From Pseudoalteromonas rubra (lineage in GTDB: Bacteria > Pseudomonadota > Gammaproteobacteria > Enterobacterales > Alteromonadaceae): a DNA stretch of 64,000 bases. The notes beneath the pieces are model-generated. The model had not been told where the DNA came from, did no database searches, and saw nothing but the letters and a program-made list of their open reading frames with translations. Made by a program: the position numbers and the translations under genes. Shown piece after piece: positions 53,548-62,773 of this stretch. Each line of letters opens with the position of its first letter. Positions within the stretch are counted from its first letter, which is position 1. The stretch covers positions 62,001-126,000 of the forward strand of contig NZ_PNCI01000019.1 of NCBI RefSeq assembly GCF_005887095.1, in the 5' to 3' direction.

Positions 53548-54795
53548 ATGGTCACGCCCATTATCCTAACCCTGATAGCGGTCGCTTTTGTGCTTATCGT
53601 TATAGAGGATATTATCCATGTAAACAAGGCCAAAACGACCCTTTTTTTTGGCACTTTATGTTGGATTATCCTATTTATCTCCCCACTTCATGGCGAAAGC
53701 TCAGAAACTATACAACATCAGCTCGACCACAACATTCTTGAAATCGCCACCTTGTGGTTATTCCTGATGGCTGCGATGACCTTTGTTGCCTATCTGAACT
53801 CTAAAGGTTTTATTCAAAACATCGTCCATCGGGTAATGCCAACCCAGATCAGTGAACGCAAAATGATGTTCCTGGTAGGTGGCTTTGCTTTCTTGTTTTC
53901 TTCGATTTCTGACAATATTACCGCAACGCTTATCTCGCTGGCGGTGGTGATGTCGCTGAAACTCGATCCGAAGAAGCTTATCAAGTATGCCACATTGATC
54001 ATCTTTAGTGTTAACTCGGGCGGCGTGTCTTTGATCACCGGTGATGTGACCACACTGATGATTTTCCTGGCTGGTAAGGTGACCATTCCGGACTTACTAT
54101 TGCTGGTAGCCCCTTCAATTGTCAGCGTACTCTTGCTTGCGACGCTGTTGTCAATGGGTATGAAAGACCAGCTGGTATTTGAAAAGCAAGCGCTGCGCCG
54201 GATCGAAAAAACAGACATCACGATTGCGGTGATCTTTATGACGACCGTACTCACCACGCTGTATCTGAGCGTGCAATATCAGGTTCCTCCTATGCTGACT
54301 TTCCTCTGTGGTCTGTCGGTGATGTTTTTGATGGCGCAGTTTTTGATGCGCAAGAAAGACGTCAATAAAAAGATCATCGATTATATTCGTGAAATTGAGT
54401 ACGACACCTTGCTGTTCTTTGTGGGTGTACTCTTGCTGGTTGGGGCGCTAAAAGAGGTGGGTGTCCTGAATATGTTTACTCAATTGTATGAATTCATTGA
54501 CCCTCAGTACGCCAGCTATCTTGTCGGCCTGATGAGTGCCGCGGTTGATAACGTGCCACTGACAGCCGCTTTGCTCAAAGCAGACATCGTTATGAGCCCG
54601 CAGCAATGGCTAACCTTTACTTATGCAACGGGTGTGGGCGGCTCTATGTTGATCATCGGCTCGGCGGCAGGGATCATAGCAATGAGTAAAGTAAAGGCTC
54701 TAACCTTTACGAGTTACTTAAGAATGAGCCTGTATTTGTTAATTGCCTATACGGCAGGTTATGCCGGTGCTTTCTTTATGGGGCAATTTATTTAA
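53548..54795 (+). CDS. nhaD: sodium:proton antiporter NhaD
   Basis: 415 residues from ATG 53548; the frame is open upstream but lacks family features. About 12 spans. NhaD segments: LEIATLWLFLMAAMTFVAYLN, FLFSSISDNITATLISLAVV (with the conserved S-D-N-T), SVNSGGVSLITGDVTTLMIF and LMSAAVDNVPLTAALLKAD. It exports sodium, as expected in a marine cell. Divergent from mksF with a short shared region; a terminator follows. Confidence 0.93.
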   Translation: MVTPIILTLIAVAFVLIVIEDIIHVNKAKTTLFFGTLCWIILFISPLHGESSETIQHQLDHNILEIATLWLFLMAAMTFVAYLNSKGFIQNIVHRVMPTQISERKMMFLVGGFAFLFSSISDNITATLISLAVVMSLKLDPKKLIKYATLIIFSVNSGGVSLITGDVTTLMIFLAGKVTIPDLLLLVAPSIVSVLLLATLLSMGMKDQLVFEKQALRRIEKTDITIAVIFMTTVLTTLYLSVQYQVPPMLTFLCGLSVMFLMAQFLMRKKDVNKKIIDYIREIEYDTLLFFVGVLLLVGALKEVGVLNMFTQLYEFIDPQYASYLVGLMSAAVDNVPLTAALLKADIVMSPQQWLTFTYATGVGGSMLIIGSAAGIIAMSKVKALTFTSYLRMSLYLLIAYTAGYAGAFFMGQFI

Positions 54796-54855
54796 TCTTT
54801 AATGACAGGGTCAATTTAGTACTTGACACCTAGACGTCTAAAAGATACCTTTTTC

Positions 54856-54880
54856 AAGCCCGCTCAAAATGCGGGCTTTT
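54856..54880 (+). terminator. terminator after nhaD
   Basis: AAGCCCGC (54856-54863) and GCGGGCTT (54871-54878) with a 7-base loop and a T run. Confidence 0.92.
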
Positions 54881-54914
54881 ATTTTGCCGGGATTCAGTTA
54901 AATTCCGGCAAAAT
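54881..54914. repeat. second hairpin, upstream of the lysine riboswitch
   Basis: ATTTTGCCGG (54881-54890) and CCGGCAAAAT (54905-54914) pair perfectly around a 14-base loop. No T run. It stands between the nhaD terminator and the riboswitch and could lie at the 5' end of the lysC transcript. Confidence 0.6.
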
Positions 54915-54917
54915 AAA

Positions 54918-55166
54918 CAGAAGAGGCGCGATGCTTAGGTAGCTGATGTGAGGTGACGATAACCCGTGACCATCAGTGAGGGAGGTACTCGCCGAGGAAA
55001 ACCATGCTACGTCGGCATGATTTTTCGGTCCTGGAGGTTGAATCCTCGGGACTGTCACCGTTTTCAGGTGGAGAGCTTCTGGCAGAGGTCATTTCTTTAT
55101 GGTTAGTCCATCCTATTGCCAAGTTCTCCTTATTGATGTTGATCGCCGCGTGTGATCCCAAGGAGA
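54918..55166 (+). promoter_or_regulatory. lysine riboswitch (L box) and expression platform of lysC
   Basis: The aptamer runs from about 54918 to 55082: P1 is CAGAAG with CTTCTG, and the conserved AGAGGCGCG, CGCCGAGG, ACTGTCACC and GTGGAGAGCTTCT words are in order. Downstream TCTCCTT (55125-55131) is an exact complement of the lysC ribosome-binding site AAGGAGA (55160-55166), so lysine probably turns off translation. Confidence 0.9.
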
Positions 55167-55170
55167 TAAA

Positions 55171-56517
55171 ATGAATTCCCAGTATGTCGTTGCTAAATTT
55201 GGCGGCACCAGTGTTGCAAACTTCGAAGCCATGCAGCGATGCGCCGCAATTATCCATGACAACCCCGATGTTCGTGTGGTCGTCGTCAGTGCCAGTGCCG
55301 GTGTAACTAATCACCTGGTGACTCTGACACAACAAAAAGTCGATGCGGCTGAGCGCGAGGCGCTGTTTCAGTCTGTGATGGAGATCCAGCAGGACATTCT
55401 GGCATGCCTGACACTCGATACAGACCTGGAAGCGGGCTTTAACGACACAAAAGAGGCTTTTTATGCGTTGGCTCAATTGCCCGCACTGGATGCACAGCAA
55501 TGTGACGAAATGTTGAGCTTTGGAGAGCGGTTTTCTTCCTATTTGTTCACTCAGGTTCTCAGAGATTTAGGCGTTACCAGCAGCCGCTTTGACGTACGCC
55601 AGGTGCTCAAAACTGATCGTCAGTTTGGGAAAGCCGTACCCGATGTGGCTGCAACACGCGACGCAGCCATGGCCCACCTGACACCGCAGCTTTCACAGCA
55701 GGTAGTCGTGACTCAGGGCTTCATAGGTAGTGACAACCAGGGCCAAACCACCACATTAGGGCGGGGCGGTTCAGATTACAGTGCAGCGCTACTGGCAGAG
55801 GCCATTGCGGCACATAGCGTACATATTTGGACGGATGTTGTGGGTATCTTCAGCACCGACCCGCGTCTTTGCCATAAAGCACGGCCGATTGCTCGGCTGA
55901 GTTTTGATGAGGCTGCCGAAATGGCCACCTTTGGCGCCAAAGTATTGCACCCGGCCACCATCTTGCCGGCCAGTCGCAGTGGCATTTCGGTGTTTGTTGG
56001 CTCGAGCAGAGATCCCCATGCCGGTGGCACCTGGATTGAAAAGAACAACCGCTCTGAGCCGGGTATTCGCGCGGTCACACAGCGCAAGAACCAAATCTTG
56101 CTGACCCTGAAAAGCCCCGAAATGTTGTTAGCCAGCGGTTTTCTGGCACGCATCTTCACTATTTTAAGTGCACACAATATCTCGGTTGACCTGGTTACTA
56201 CCTCGGAGATTAGCGTTGCGTTGACGCTTGACAATGCTCCTAACGCCACGCGCCCGGAGCTGGCGCAGGCTTGTCTGGACGAGCTGGGTGAGTTTTGTCA
56301 GGTCAGTGTAGAGAACAACCTGACCCTGGTGGCCATGATTGGCTCTGAAATTCAGTTGCGCCATGGTGAAGCGAGCCTGATGCAGGTACTGGCTGATTTT
56401 AATATTCGCTTGATCTGCCATGGGGCGAGTCGCCATAACCTGTGCTTCCTGGTTGAGCAAAGCGAATCGGACGCCGTGGTTCAGGCTATCCATAGCCGTT
56501 TGCTTGAAGCCGCATAA
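55171..56517 (+). CDS. lysC: lysine-sensitive aspartokinase LysC
   Basis: First step of the aspartate family pathway, L-aspartate to aspartyl phosphate. 448 residues: KFGGTS at 9-14, the SFGERFSSYLF segment, TLGRGGSDYSAALLAEAI, WTDVVGIFSTDPR and FGAKVLHPAT, then two ACT domains from about 300 with ISVDLVTTSEISVALTLD. A single-enzyme aspartokinase III without homoserine dehydrogenase. Preceded by an L box, so it is controlled by lysine at both RNA and enzyme level. Confidence 0.97.
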   Translation: MNSQYVVAKFGGTSVANFEAMQRCAAIIHDNPDVRVVVVSASAGVTNHLVTLTQQKVDAAEREALFQSVMEIQQDILACLTLDTDLEAGFNDTKEAFYALAQLPALDAQQCDEMLSFGERFSSYLFTQVLRDLGVTSSRFDVRQVLKTDRQFGKAVPDVAATRDAAMAHLTPQLSQQVVVTQGFIGSDNQGQTTTLGRGGSDYSAALLAEAIAAHSVHIWTDVVGIFSTDPRLCHKARPIARLSFDEAAEMATFGAKVLHPATILPASRSGISVFVGSSRDPHAGGTWIEKNNRSEPGIRAVTQRKNQILLTLKSPEMLLASGFLARIFTILSAHNISVDLVTTSEISVALTLDNAPNATRPELAQACLDELGEFCQVSVENNLTLVAMIGSEIQLRHGEASLMQVLADFNIRLICHGASRHNLCFLVEQSESDAVVQAIHSRLLEAA

Positions 56518-56607
56518 ACCTGGCGTATGCCAAGTCTGACTGGACACATTATCAGGAACGGGTAATACTCGCTCTGAGACCAAAATTACTTACTCACAGG
56601 TGTGTCC

Positions 56608-57138
56608 ATGGAATATCAGGAAATTTATCAGTTCTGGTTTGTTGAATGTCAGGAGCAGGACTGGTGGCAAAAATCGACCCAGTTTGATAACAAAATTACA
56701 GCCAGATTTGCACAGTTACACCAGCAGGCCATGGCCGGGGAGCTGACCGAGTGGCGCAAAACGGCGGTCGGGGCGCTGTGCGAGATCATTGTACTGGATC
56801 AGTTTTCCCGCAATATGTTCCGTGATACACCCGCTGCCTTTGCCAGCGACCCGCTGGCACTGTGCCTGGCACAACATGCCATTGAAAAGGGCTTTGATCA
56901 ACAGCTGGAGAAAACCCAGTGCACCTTTATGTATTTACCTTTCATGCACAGTGAGAGCCTTAAAGTACATCAGCAGGCAGATGCCTTGCTTAAGTCATTA
57001 CCGAATTACGAGTTTGAGCTGGCGCACAAAAAAATCATTGAACAGTTTGGCCGTTACCCCCATCGCAACGCCATTTTAGGCAGGGAGTCGAGCCTCGAAG
57101 AATTGGCTTTTTTGCAAACGCCCGGTTCGAGTTTTTAA
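56608..57138 (+). CDS. DUF924 family protein
   Basis: 176 residues from ATG 56608 (a GTG two codons earlier is possible). Family segments: IYQFWF, DWWQKSTQFDNKITARF, VLDQFSRNMFRDTPAAFASDPLAL, MYLPFMHSE and the C-terminal FGRYPHRNAILGRESSLEELAFL. Soluble, with a fold resembling tetratricopeptide repeats. No enzymatic role is known. It lies 90 bases after lysC. Confidence 0.9.
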   Translation: MEYQEIYQFWFVECQEQDWWQKSTQFDNKITARFAQLHQQAMAGELTEWRKTAVGALCEIIVLDQFSRNMFRDTPAAFASDPLALCLAQHAIEKGFDQQLEKTQCTFMYLPFMHSESLKVHQQADALLKSLPNYEFELAHKKIIEQFGRYPHRNAILGRESSLEELAFLQTPGSSF

Positions 57139-57321
57139 GCCAGGTTCTGAGGTGTTTATGGGTTTGCTACACCATGTCTGTAAGCACAATACCGTCCTGA
57201 TTTGAGCGCGCAAATGCGCGCCATTTCTGGCTGTTCCGATTTGCTCTAACTGACACTCGCAATTTGTTTACAAGTGCGTATAATCGCCAGTCTACAACAA
57301 TAATTAACTTGGCATTCGATT

Positions 57322-58647
57322 ATGGCTCAAGTGCGTGAAGGTTTTCAAAGCCGTCTGGGCTTTGTGTTAGCGGCAGCCGGTGCGGCAGTCGGACTTGGTA
57401 ATATTTGGGGGTTTCCCACTCAGGCAGCGAACCACGGTGGTGGGGCGTTTCTGCTGGTCTATTTTATCGTTATTTTCTTACTGGCATTACCGGCTTTGTA
57501 CACCGAGTTGTATTTGGGCCATCAGGCACAAGCCAACCCGGTTAAAGCATTGAAACAAGCCTGGCAGGAAAAGCAGCCTAAAATTGGCGCATCTGCGGGT
57601 TACATCGGCCTTGCCGGTGCCATTGTGATGCTCAGTTTCTATTCTATTGTAGCCGGCTGGATGTTGGCACATTCGCTCGAGCCGCTTGCACGTTTAGTTG
57701 GCTGGGATGAAGCCAGTGCTTTTCTGTCCGGTGATTCGACCTTACGGAATTTTATCTTTACCCCACTGATGCTGTTGCTGACGGCCGGCATTATTTTACA
57801 GGGGGTGAAGTCGGGAATTGAAACCTGGTCACGTCGACTTATGCCAGTGCTACTTATGCTGTTGGTGGCGCTGATTGCGTATATGGGTACGTTAGAAGGT
57901 GCTGCTGCCGGGTTTAAAGCGTACCTTGTGCCTGATTTTAGCAAGATTGGCGATCCTGAATTGATCATTGCTGCCATGGGTCAGGCGTTTTTCTCATTGT
58001 CTCTGGGGGTTGGCTGTATGATGATTTATGGCTCTTACCTGAGACCAAATGAGAACCTACCAAAACTGACCTTTAGCGTTGCGATGTTGGATACTGGTGT
58101 TGCTTTCCTGGCAGGGCTTTTGATCATTCCAGCTTTGTTTATTGCCCAGAATAACGGTGTGGAAGTGTTCCAAAATGGCAAACTGGTCGGTGAGGGCAGG
58201 CTTATCTTTGCCATTTTGCCTGAGTTGTTTGCAACCATGGGCGAGATAGGTTTGTTCGTCGGACTGACGTTCTTTGTGCTGATGTCGATAGCCTCACTGA
58301 CATCTACGATTTCATCCACCGAAATCCCGGTGTCATTCTTGGTTGAAAATCATGGCTTTAAGCGTGGCCAGGCAACCTGGCTGGTGACCTTTGTACTGTT
58401 GATAAGCTCAGGCGCTATTATTCTTAATTTCGACTGGCTGTTTGGCCTGGTGATCCAGATTTTAACCCATTATCAGTTACCACTGATGGGCTTGTTCTAC
58501 TTTATCACTGTAGGCTGGGTATGGCGTCGTGGTAACCAGCTGGCACTGGAATGCAGTGGCAAGATGTACTGGTTTGCCCAGTATGTACGCTTTGTTTGTC
58601 CGGTGCTGATGACAGCCGTTTTTGCTAATGTGGCTTTCTTTAAGTAA
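57322..58647 (+). CDS. sodium-dependent transporter (NSS/SNF family)
   Basis: 441 residues, about 11 spans, the usual size for bacterial members. The N-terminus RLGFVLAAAGAAVGLGNIWGFPTQAANHGGGAFLLVY holds the sodium and substrate sites of the family (GLGNIWGFP). Likely takes up an amino acid with Na+; the substrate is not clear. Monocistronic with a terminator. Confidence 0.93.
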   Translation: MAQVREGFQSRLGFVLAAAGAAVGLGNIWGFPTQAANHGGGAFLLVYFIVIFLLALPALYTELYLGHQAQANPVKALKQAWQEKQPKIGASAGYIGLAGAIVMLSFYSIVAGWMLAHSLEPLARLVGWDEASAFLSGDSTLRNFIFTPLMLLLTAGIILQGVKSGIETWSRRLMPVLLMLLVALIAYMGTLEGAAAGFKAYLVPDFSKIGDPELIIAAMGQAFFSLSLGVGCMMIYGSYLRPNENLPKLTFSVAMLDTGVAFLAGLLIIPALFIAQNNGVEVFQNGKLVGEGRLIFAILPELFATMGEIGLFVGLTFFVLMSIASLTSTISSTEIPVSFLVENHGFKRGQATWLVTFVLLISSGAIILNFDWLFGLVIQILTHYQLPLMGLFYFITVGWVWRRGNQLALECSGKMYWFAQYVRFVCPVLMTAVFANVAFFK

Positions 58648-58665
58648 CAGCAGTTGTTTGAATAC

Positions 58666-58694
58666 AAAAAAGCCTGGCGATGCCAGGCTTTTTT
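58666..58694. terminator. bidirectional terminator
   Basis: GCCTGGC (58672-58678) and GCCAGGC (58682-58688) with flanking A and T runs, between the convergent NSS transporter and ldhA. Confidence 0.92.
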
Positions 58695-58705
58695 GTAGAT
58701 GTAAA

Positions 58706-59683
58706 TCAAACCTGATTTTCCAGCGCTTGTCCCGTGCGAATGGCGTTGAGGTTAGTCACTGTGGTGTGGGCAATCTCGGTTAAGGCTTCTTTGGTGAAAA
58801 AGCCTTGATGCCCTGTGATAAGTACATTCTGGAAGCTTGCCAGGCGCATAAAAACATCGTCCTGAATGACTTCATCGCTGCGGTTTTTAAAGAACAGTTC
58901 AGACTCCTGTTCATACACGTCCAGGCCAAGGTAGCCGAGCTTTCTGGATTTCAAGGCGCGAATACAGGCCTTGCTGTCTACCAGCGCACCGCGGCTGGTG
59001 TTGATCAGCATCACGCCCTGTTTCATTTTGTCAAATGCCGCGTCGTCAATCATGTGATGCGTGGCCTCTGTCAGTGGGCAGTGCAAGGTGACAATGTCAC
59101 TTTGCTCAAGCAGCATATCCAGAGAAACCTGAGTATAAGAGCCTTCTCCGATATTTGGATCGTAAACCAGCACGTGGGCGCCAAAGCCATTGAGAATAGC
59201 AACCAGTGCCTGGCCTATTTTCCCGCAGCCAATGATACCGACAGTCTTATTGTGCAGGTTAAAACCCAGCAAACCGTTGAGATCAAAGTTATCTTCGCGG
59301 ACCCGGTTGTAGGCTTTATGGGTTTTACGGCTCAGTGTCAGCATCAGGGCAATACAATGCTCGGCCACGGCTTCAGGGCTGTAGGCTGGCACACGTACGA
59401 CTTTAATGCCCAAGGCGTGAGCCGCTTCGATATCGACATTGTTAAAGCCAGCGCAGCGCAGTGCGATACTCTGAACGCCCAGCTCAGCCAGTTCGGCCAG
59501 CACATTGGCATCAACCTGATCGTTCACAAACACACAAATGGCATCAAACCCTTGCGCCAGTGCAACGGTTTTATCGTTCAGTGCTTGCTCAAAAAACTCA
59601 AACTCAATATCAGGAAACTGGTTCAGTGCATGCTCAAAAAATGGCAGCTCATACTTTTGCGAACTGAATAGGGCGACTCTCAT
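58706..59683 (-). CDS. ldhA: D-lactate dehydrogenase LdhA
   Basis: 325 residues. NAD-binding GIIGCGKIGQ, the catalytic Arg in NTSRGALVD, a Glu in YEQESELFF and the His in ITGHQGFFTKEAL give the D-2-hydroxyacid dehydrogenase triad. SQKYE near the start and ALRCAGFNNVD are typical of LdhA, so pyruvate to D-lactate is the likely reaction. Its start lies inside the end of the upstream glutathione peroxidase gene (overlap of 35 bases), so both are probably co-transcribed. Confidence 0.93.
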   Translation of the reverse strand: MRVALFSSQKYELPFFEHALNQFPDIEFEFFEQALNDKTVALAQGFDAICVFVNDQVDANVLAELAELGVQSIALRCAGFNNVDIEAAHALGIKVVRVPAYSPEAVAEHCIALMLTLSRKTHKAYNRVREDNFDLNGLLGFNLHNKTVGIIGCGKIGQALVAILNGFGAHVLVYDPNIGEGSYTQVSLDMLLEQSDIVTLHCPLTEATHHMIDDAAFDKMKQGVMLINTSRGALVDSKACIRALKSRKLGYLGLDVYEQESELFFKNRSDEVIQDDVFMRLASFQNVLITGHQGFFTKEALTEIAHTTVTNLNAIRTGQALENQV

Positions 59684-60164
59684 TGGACACTTGACTCTCT
59701 ATTATCGATTTTAAGGTTTCGGGTTTTGTCCTGGGTGCATAGCGGGACAACAACACGCCCTCTGAGTTTACTAAAAACTTAGTAAAATTCCATTTAATCG
59801 CGCGGTTTTGCGCTATTCCTCGGGTGTTTACCTTGAGGTAATTAAAGAGTGGATGGGCATCTGGGCCATTGACCAGGACTTTCTCTGAAATATGAAAACT
59901 GAGATTAAAATGCGACTGGTAAAACTCTCTGAGCATTTCGTTTTCAAGCGGTTCATTGCGGCCAAATTGATGACAGGGAAAAGCAATGATTTCGAGTCCC
60001 ATCGGATGGTACTTTTTATAGAGCTTTTCCAGCGCACTGAGTTGAGGGGCAAAGCTACACTTGCTGGCGATATTGACAATCAATACGGGTCTGCCTTGCA
60101 AGGACCTGAGTGTCAGCGTCTCGCCATTCAGTAGTTTCACGCTGAAACGATATATGTTCTCCAT
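59649..60164 (-). CDS. glutathione peroxidase-like protein
   Basis: 171 residues, cytoplasmic (no signal peptide). The peroxidatic Cys36 in VNIASKCSFAPQ, Gln66 in FPCHQFGRNEP and Trp in IKWNFTKF form the GPx catalytic set. It is a Cys rather than Sec enzyme, so thioredoxin or glutathione may be the donor. A second cysteine (Cys64) is in FPCHQF. The 3' end overlaps ldhA by 35 bases. Confidence 0.93.
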   Translation of the reverse strand: MENIYRFSVKLLNGETLTLRSLQGRPVLIVNIASKCSFAPQLSALEKLYKKYHPMGLEIIAFPCHQFGRNEPLENEMLREFYQSHFNLSFHISEKVLVNGPDAHPLFNYLKVNTRGIAQNRAIKWNFTKFLVNSEGVLLSRYAPRTKPETLKSIIESQVSNESRPIQFAKV

Positions 60165-60296
60165 CCTGTCAGGCTCCTTGATGTTTTTTCTTTTTAATCA
60201 ATTGATTCATAGCTGGTATTTTTCATTTGCCATGCTTAGATGGCTCAGGTATAACAACTCCATCTTTCTAGCTTAACAGCCAAATAGGACAAATTT

Positions 60297-61181
60297 ATGT
60301 CAGTCAAAGTCGCATTCATCGGATTGGGGGTGATGGGATACCCCATGGCCGGTCACTTACAGCAGGCCGGTCATCAGGTCACTGTATACAACCGCACGAC
60401 CGCTAAAGCACAGCGCTGGGCCGAGCATTATCAGGGAACATATGCCCCGACACCTAAGGAGGCCGTAGCTGGTGCTGAATTGGTTTTCATGTGTGTAGGT
60501 AATGACGACGATCTCAGATCTGTGGTGTACGGTGAAGAGGGCGTTTTGGCGGGGATGGCTGAAAATACAGTATTGATTGACCATACGACCACGTCTGCAA
60601 AAGTAGCGCGTGAGGTTGCCGAGCGTGCTGCTGCTCAAAACGTGGCGTTCCTGGATGCGCCTGTATCAGGTGGTCAGGCCGGGGCAGAAAATGGCGTACT
60701 GACGGTCATGGTGGGTGGTGAGCCAGAAGTCTTTGCGCGCGTGCAGCCTGTCATGGCGGCATTTAGCCGTTTTAGCCAGTTATTGGGTGAGGTGGGTTCT
60801 GGCCAGCTGTGTAAAATGGTCAATCAAATCTGTATTGCTGGTGTGGTGCAGGGGCTGGCTGAAGGGCTGCACTTTGCCAAACAGGCAGGACTGGATGGTG
60901 AAAAAGTGGTAGAGACCATTGCCAAGGGGGCAGCGGGGTCATGGCAGATGGAAAACCGCTATAAAACCATGCTTGCTGGCGAGTATGATTTTGGTTTTGC
61001 CGTCGACTGGATGCGTAAGGATTTAGGTATTGCACTGGACGAAGCGCGCAGCAATGGTGCATCACTGTCACTGACCGCTATGGTTGATCAGTATTATGCG
61101 GATGTACAGGCGCTGGGGGGCGGTCGCTTCGATACTTCCAGTTTGTTGACTCGCCTGGATGCAATTCACGATAAAAAATAG
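60297..61181 (+). CDS. NAD(P)-dependent beta-hydroxyacid dehydrogenase
   Basis: 294 residues. Rossmann motif FIGLGVMGYPMAGHL at 7-21, the substrate motif FLDAPVSGGQAGAENGVLTVMVGG, and catalytic Lys in GSGQLCKMVNQ. It belongs to the 3-hydroxyisobutyrate dehydrogenase / tartronate semialdehyde reductase / glyoxylate reductase group, and the exact substrate is not clear. It stands alone, divergent from the peroxidase, with a terminator. Confidence 0.9.
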   Translation: MSVKVAFIGLGVMGYPMAGHLQQAGHQVTVYNRTTAKAQRWAEHYQGTYAPTPKEAVAGAELVFMCVGNDDDLRSVVYGEEGVLAGMAENTVLIDHTTTSAKVAREVAERAAAQNVAFLDAPVSGGQAGAENGVLTVMVGGEPEVFARVQPVMAAFSRFSQLLGEVGSGQLCKMVNQICIAGVVQGLAEGLHFAKQAGLDGEKVVETIAKGAAGSWQMENRYKTMLAGEYDFGFAVDWMRKDLGIALDEARSNGASLSLTAMVDQYYADVQALGGGRFDTSSLLTRLDAIHDKK

Positions 61182-61198
61182 TTTGTTTATTGGACATT

Positions 61199-61234
61199 AA
61201 AAAAGGCAGGGCGCTCAGACGACCTGCCTTTTTT
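61199..61234. terminator. bidirectional terminator
   Basis: AAAAAAGGCAGG (61199-61210) and CCTGCCTTTTTT (61223-61234), between the convergent dehydrogenase and symporter genes. Confidence 0.92.
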
Positions 61235-61248
61235 GTTTATGTGTTCAG

Positions 61249-62607
61249 TTAAGCTTTTTTAGACAGCTTTTCCAAATCCATGTTTTCTTCCAGATCTTTG
61301 GCGGCATCGGCGTCGTTAAACACTTTGATATCCAGCTCTCCTTCGGATTTAGCGACCACACAGGTGACCATACAGTCGCCGGTCACATTCACCGCGGTAC
61401 GAGTCATATCCAGCAGTCGGTCTACGCCCATAATGATGGCAATCCCTTCTACTGGCAGGCCAACCTGGTTCAGAACCATGGCTAACATAATCAGACCTAC
61501 GCCAGGCACGCCCGCGGTACCAACCGAGGCAAGTGTGGCAGTCAGAATAACCATCAGATAGTCGCTCAGAGTTAGATCAACAGCGAATACTTGTGCAATA
61601 AACACGGTTGCCACACCCTGCATAATAGCGGTGCCATCCATGTTGATGGTTGCGCCCAGTGGGACTGTGAAAGAGGCCACAGAGTTATGTGCACCAAGTT
61701 TTTTCGTCGCGGTTTCTAACGTTACTGGCATAGTGGCACTTGAACTTGAGGTACTGAATGCAAACATACACGCATCTTTCATCTTGGCCAGGAAAGTAAG
61801 CGGACTCAGACCGGTCAGCACTTTGAGCAAAATACTGTAGTTAACAAAGGCGTGGATCAGCAAGGCAGCAACCACCACCAGGAAGTACTTACCAAGTTCT
61901 ACAATCAGGTCCATTTCAATGGTGGTGAACAACTTGGCCATCAGACAGAATACACCGTAAGGGGCCAGGTTCATCAGCAAGGTAACCAGCTTGAGTACCA
62001 CAGTATTCAAATCTTCAAACACTTTGGCGCAACGTTTACCCGCATCGCCACTCAACGCCATGGCAATACCAAACAGCAGAGCAAATACAATCACCTGGAG
62101 CATCTTACCGCTGGCCATTGCATTGATAGGGTTGGTCGGGAACATGCTAATAATGACCTGTGCCAGCGTTGGTGCTTGCTGTGCATCGAAGGTCGCCGTA
62201 GTCGGAATTGCGACGCCTCCACCCGGGCTAACCAGCAGGGCAAGAGAAATAGCCACAGTAATTGCGATGGCAGTGGTAGAGAGGTAAAGCAAAATGGACT
62301 TACCACCCAGACGACCCAGCTTCTTAGGATCGCTCAGGCTACAGGTACCGACCACCAGAGAAATAAAGACCAAAGGAACAACTAGCATTTTCAAACTGGC
62401 GATAAAAATCTGCCCACCGATGTGGAACAGTCCGTCTACGAAAAAGCCTTTGATTGGCAAATCGAACAGGCCCAGAGGAATTGCAACTTCGGGCTTATCG
62501 CCCAGAATGGTTTGTATCAACAGACCCAGAATAACACCCAAAATCATGCCCAGCATGATACGGGTAGTTAGGCTCATTTTTTTGTTTTGTGACATAGCCT
62601 TTGACAT
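61249..62607 (-). CDS. dicarboxylate/amino-acid:cation symporter (DAACS)
   Basis: 452 residues, GltP/DctA fold. Signature parts: FSTSSSSATMPVTLE (first re-entrant loop), PLGATINMDGTAIMQG (second), and VDRLLDMTRTAVNVTGD near the end. Likely substrates are glutamate, aspartate or C4 acids with H+ or Na+. The start Met is uncertain among those at 62607, 62595 and 62577. Confidence 0.92.
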   Translation of the reverse strand: MSKAMSQNKKMSLTTRIMLGMILGVILGLLIQTILGDKPEVAIPLGLFDLPIKGFFVDGLFHIGGQIFIASLKMLVVPLVFISLVVGTCSLSDPKKLGRLGGKSILLYLSTTAIAITVAISLALLVSPGGGVAIPTTATFDAQQAPTLAQVIISMFPTNPINAMASGKMLQVIVFALLFGIAMALSGDAGKRCAKVFEDLNTVVLKLVTLLMNLAPYGVFCLMAKLFTTIEMDLIVELGKYFLVVVAALLIHAFVNYSILLKVLTGLSPLTFLAKMKDACMFAFSTSSSSATMPVTLETATKKLGAHNSVASFTVPLGATINMDGTAIMQGVATVFIAQVFAVDLTLSDYLMVILTATLASVGTAGVPGVGLIMLAMVLNQVGLPVEGIAIIMGVDRLLDMTRTAVNVTGDCMVTCVVAKSEGELDIKVFNDADAAKDLEENMDLEKLSKKA

Positions 62608-62773
62608 CGTCCTAACACTTACATTTTACAAAATCGCTATAGCCTAACAGGATAGTTGAATATGAACAGAAAAAATCGATGACAGCCGCTAAAAATTTGT
62701 GATTTTACATCCACAATTGGGTTAACATGGTGAAAATAACTCAAAATTATTAGATTGCTAGGGAGAATCGAAA

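Noticed and set aside
58805..59671. A 288-codon open frame on the plus strand
   Set aside because: It is antisense to ldhA throughout; LdhA has every catalytic motif, and the antisense product is His/Gln/Asn-rich with no domain or ribosome-binding site.
61852..62385. A 177-codon open frame antisense to the DAACS symporter
   Set aside because: A shadow frame; its very hydrophilic Gln/Asn/Thr-rich product is what a reverse read of membrane spans gives.
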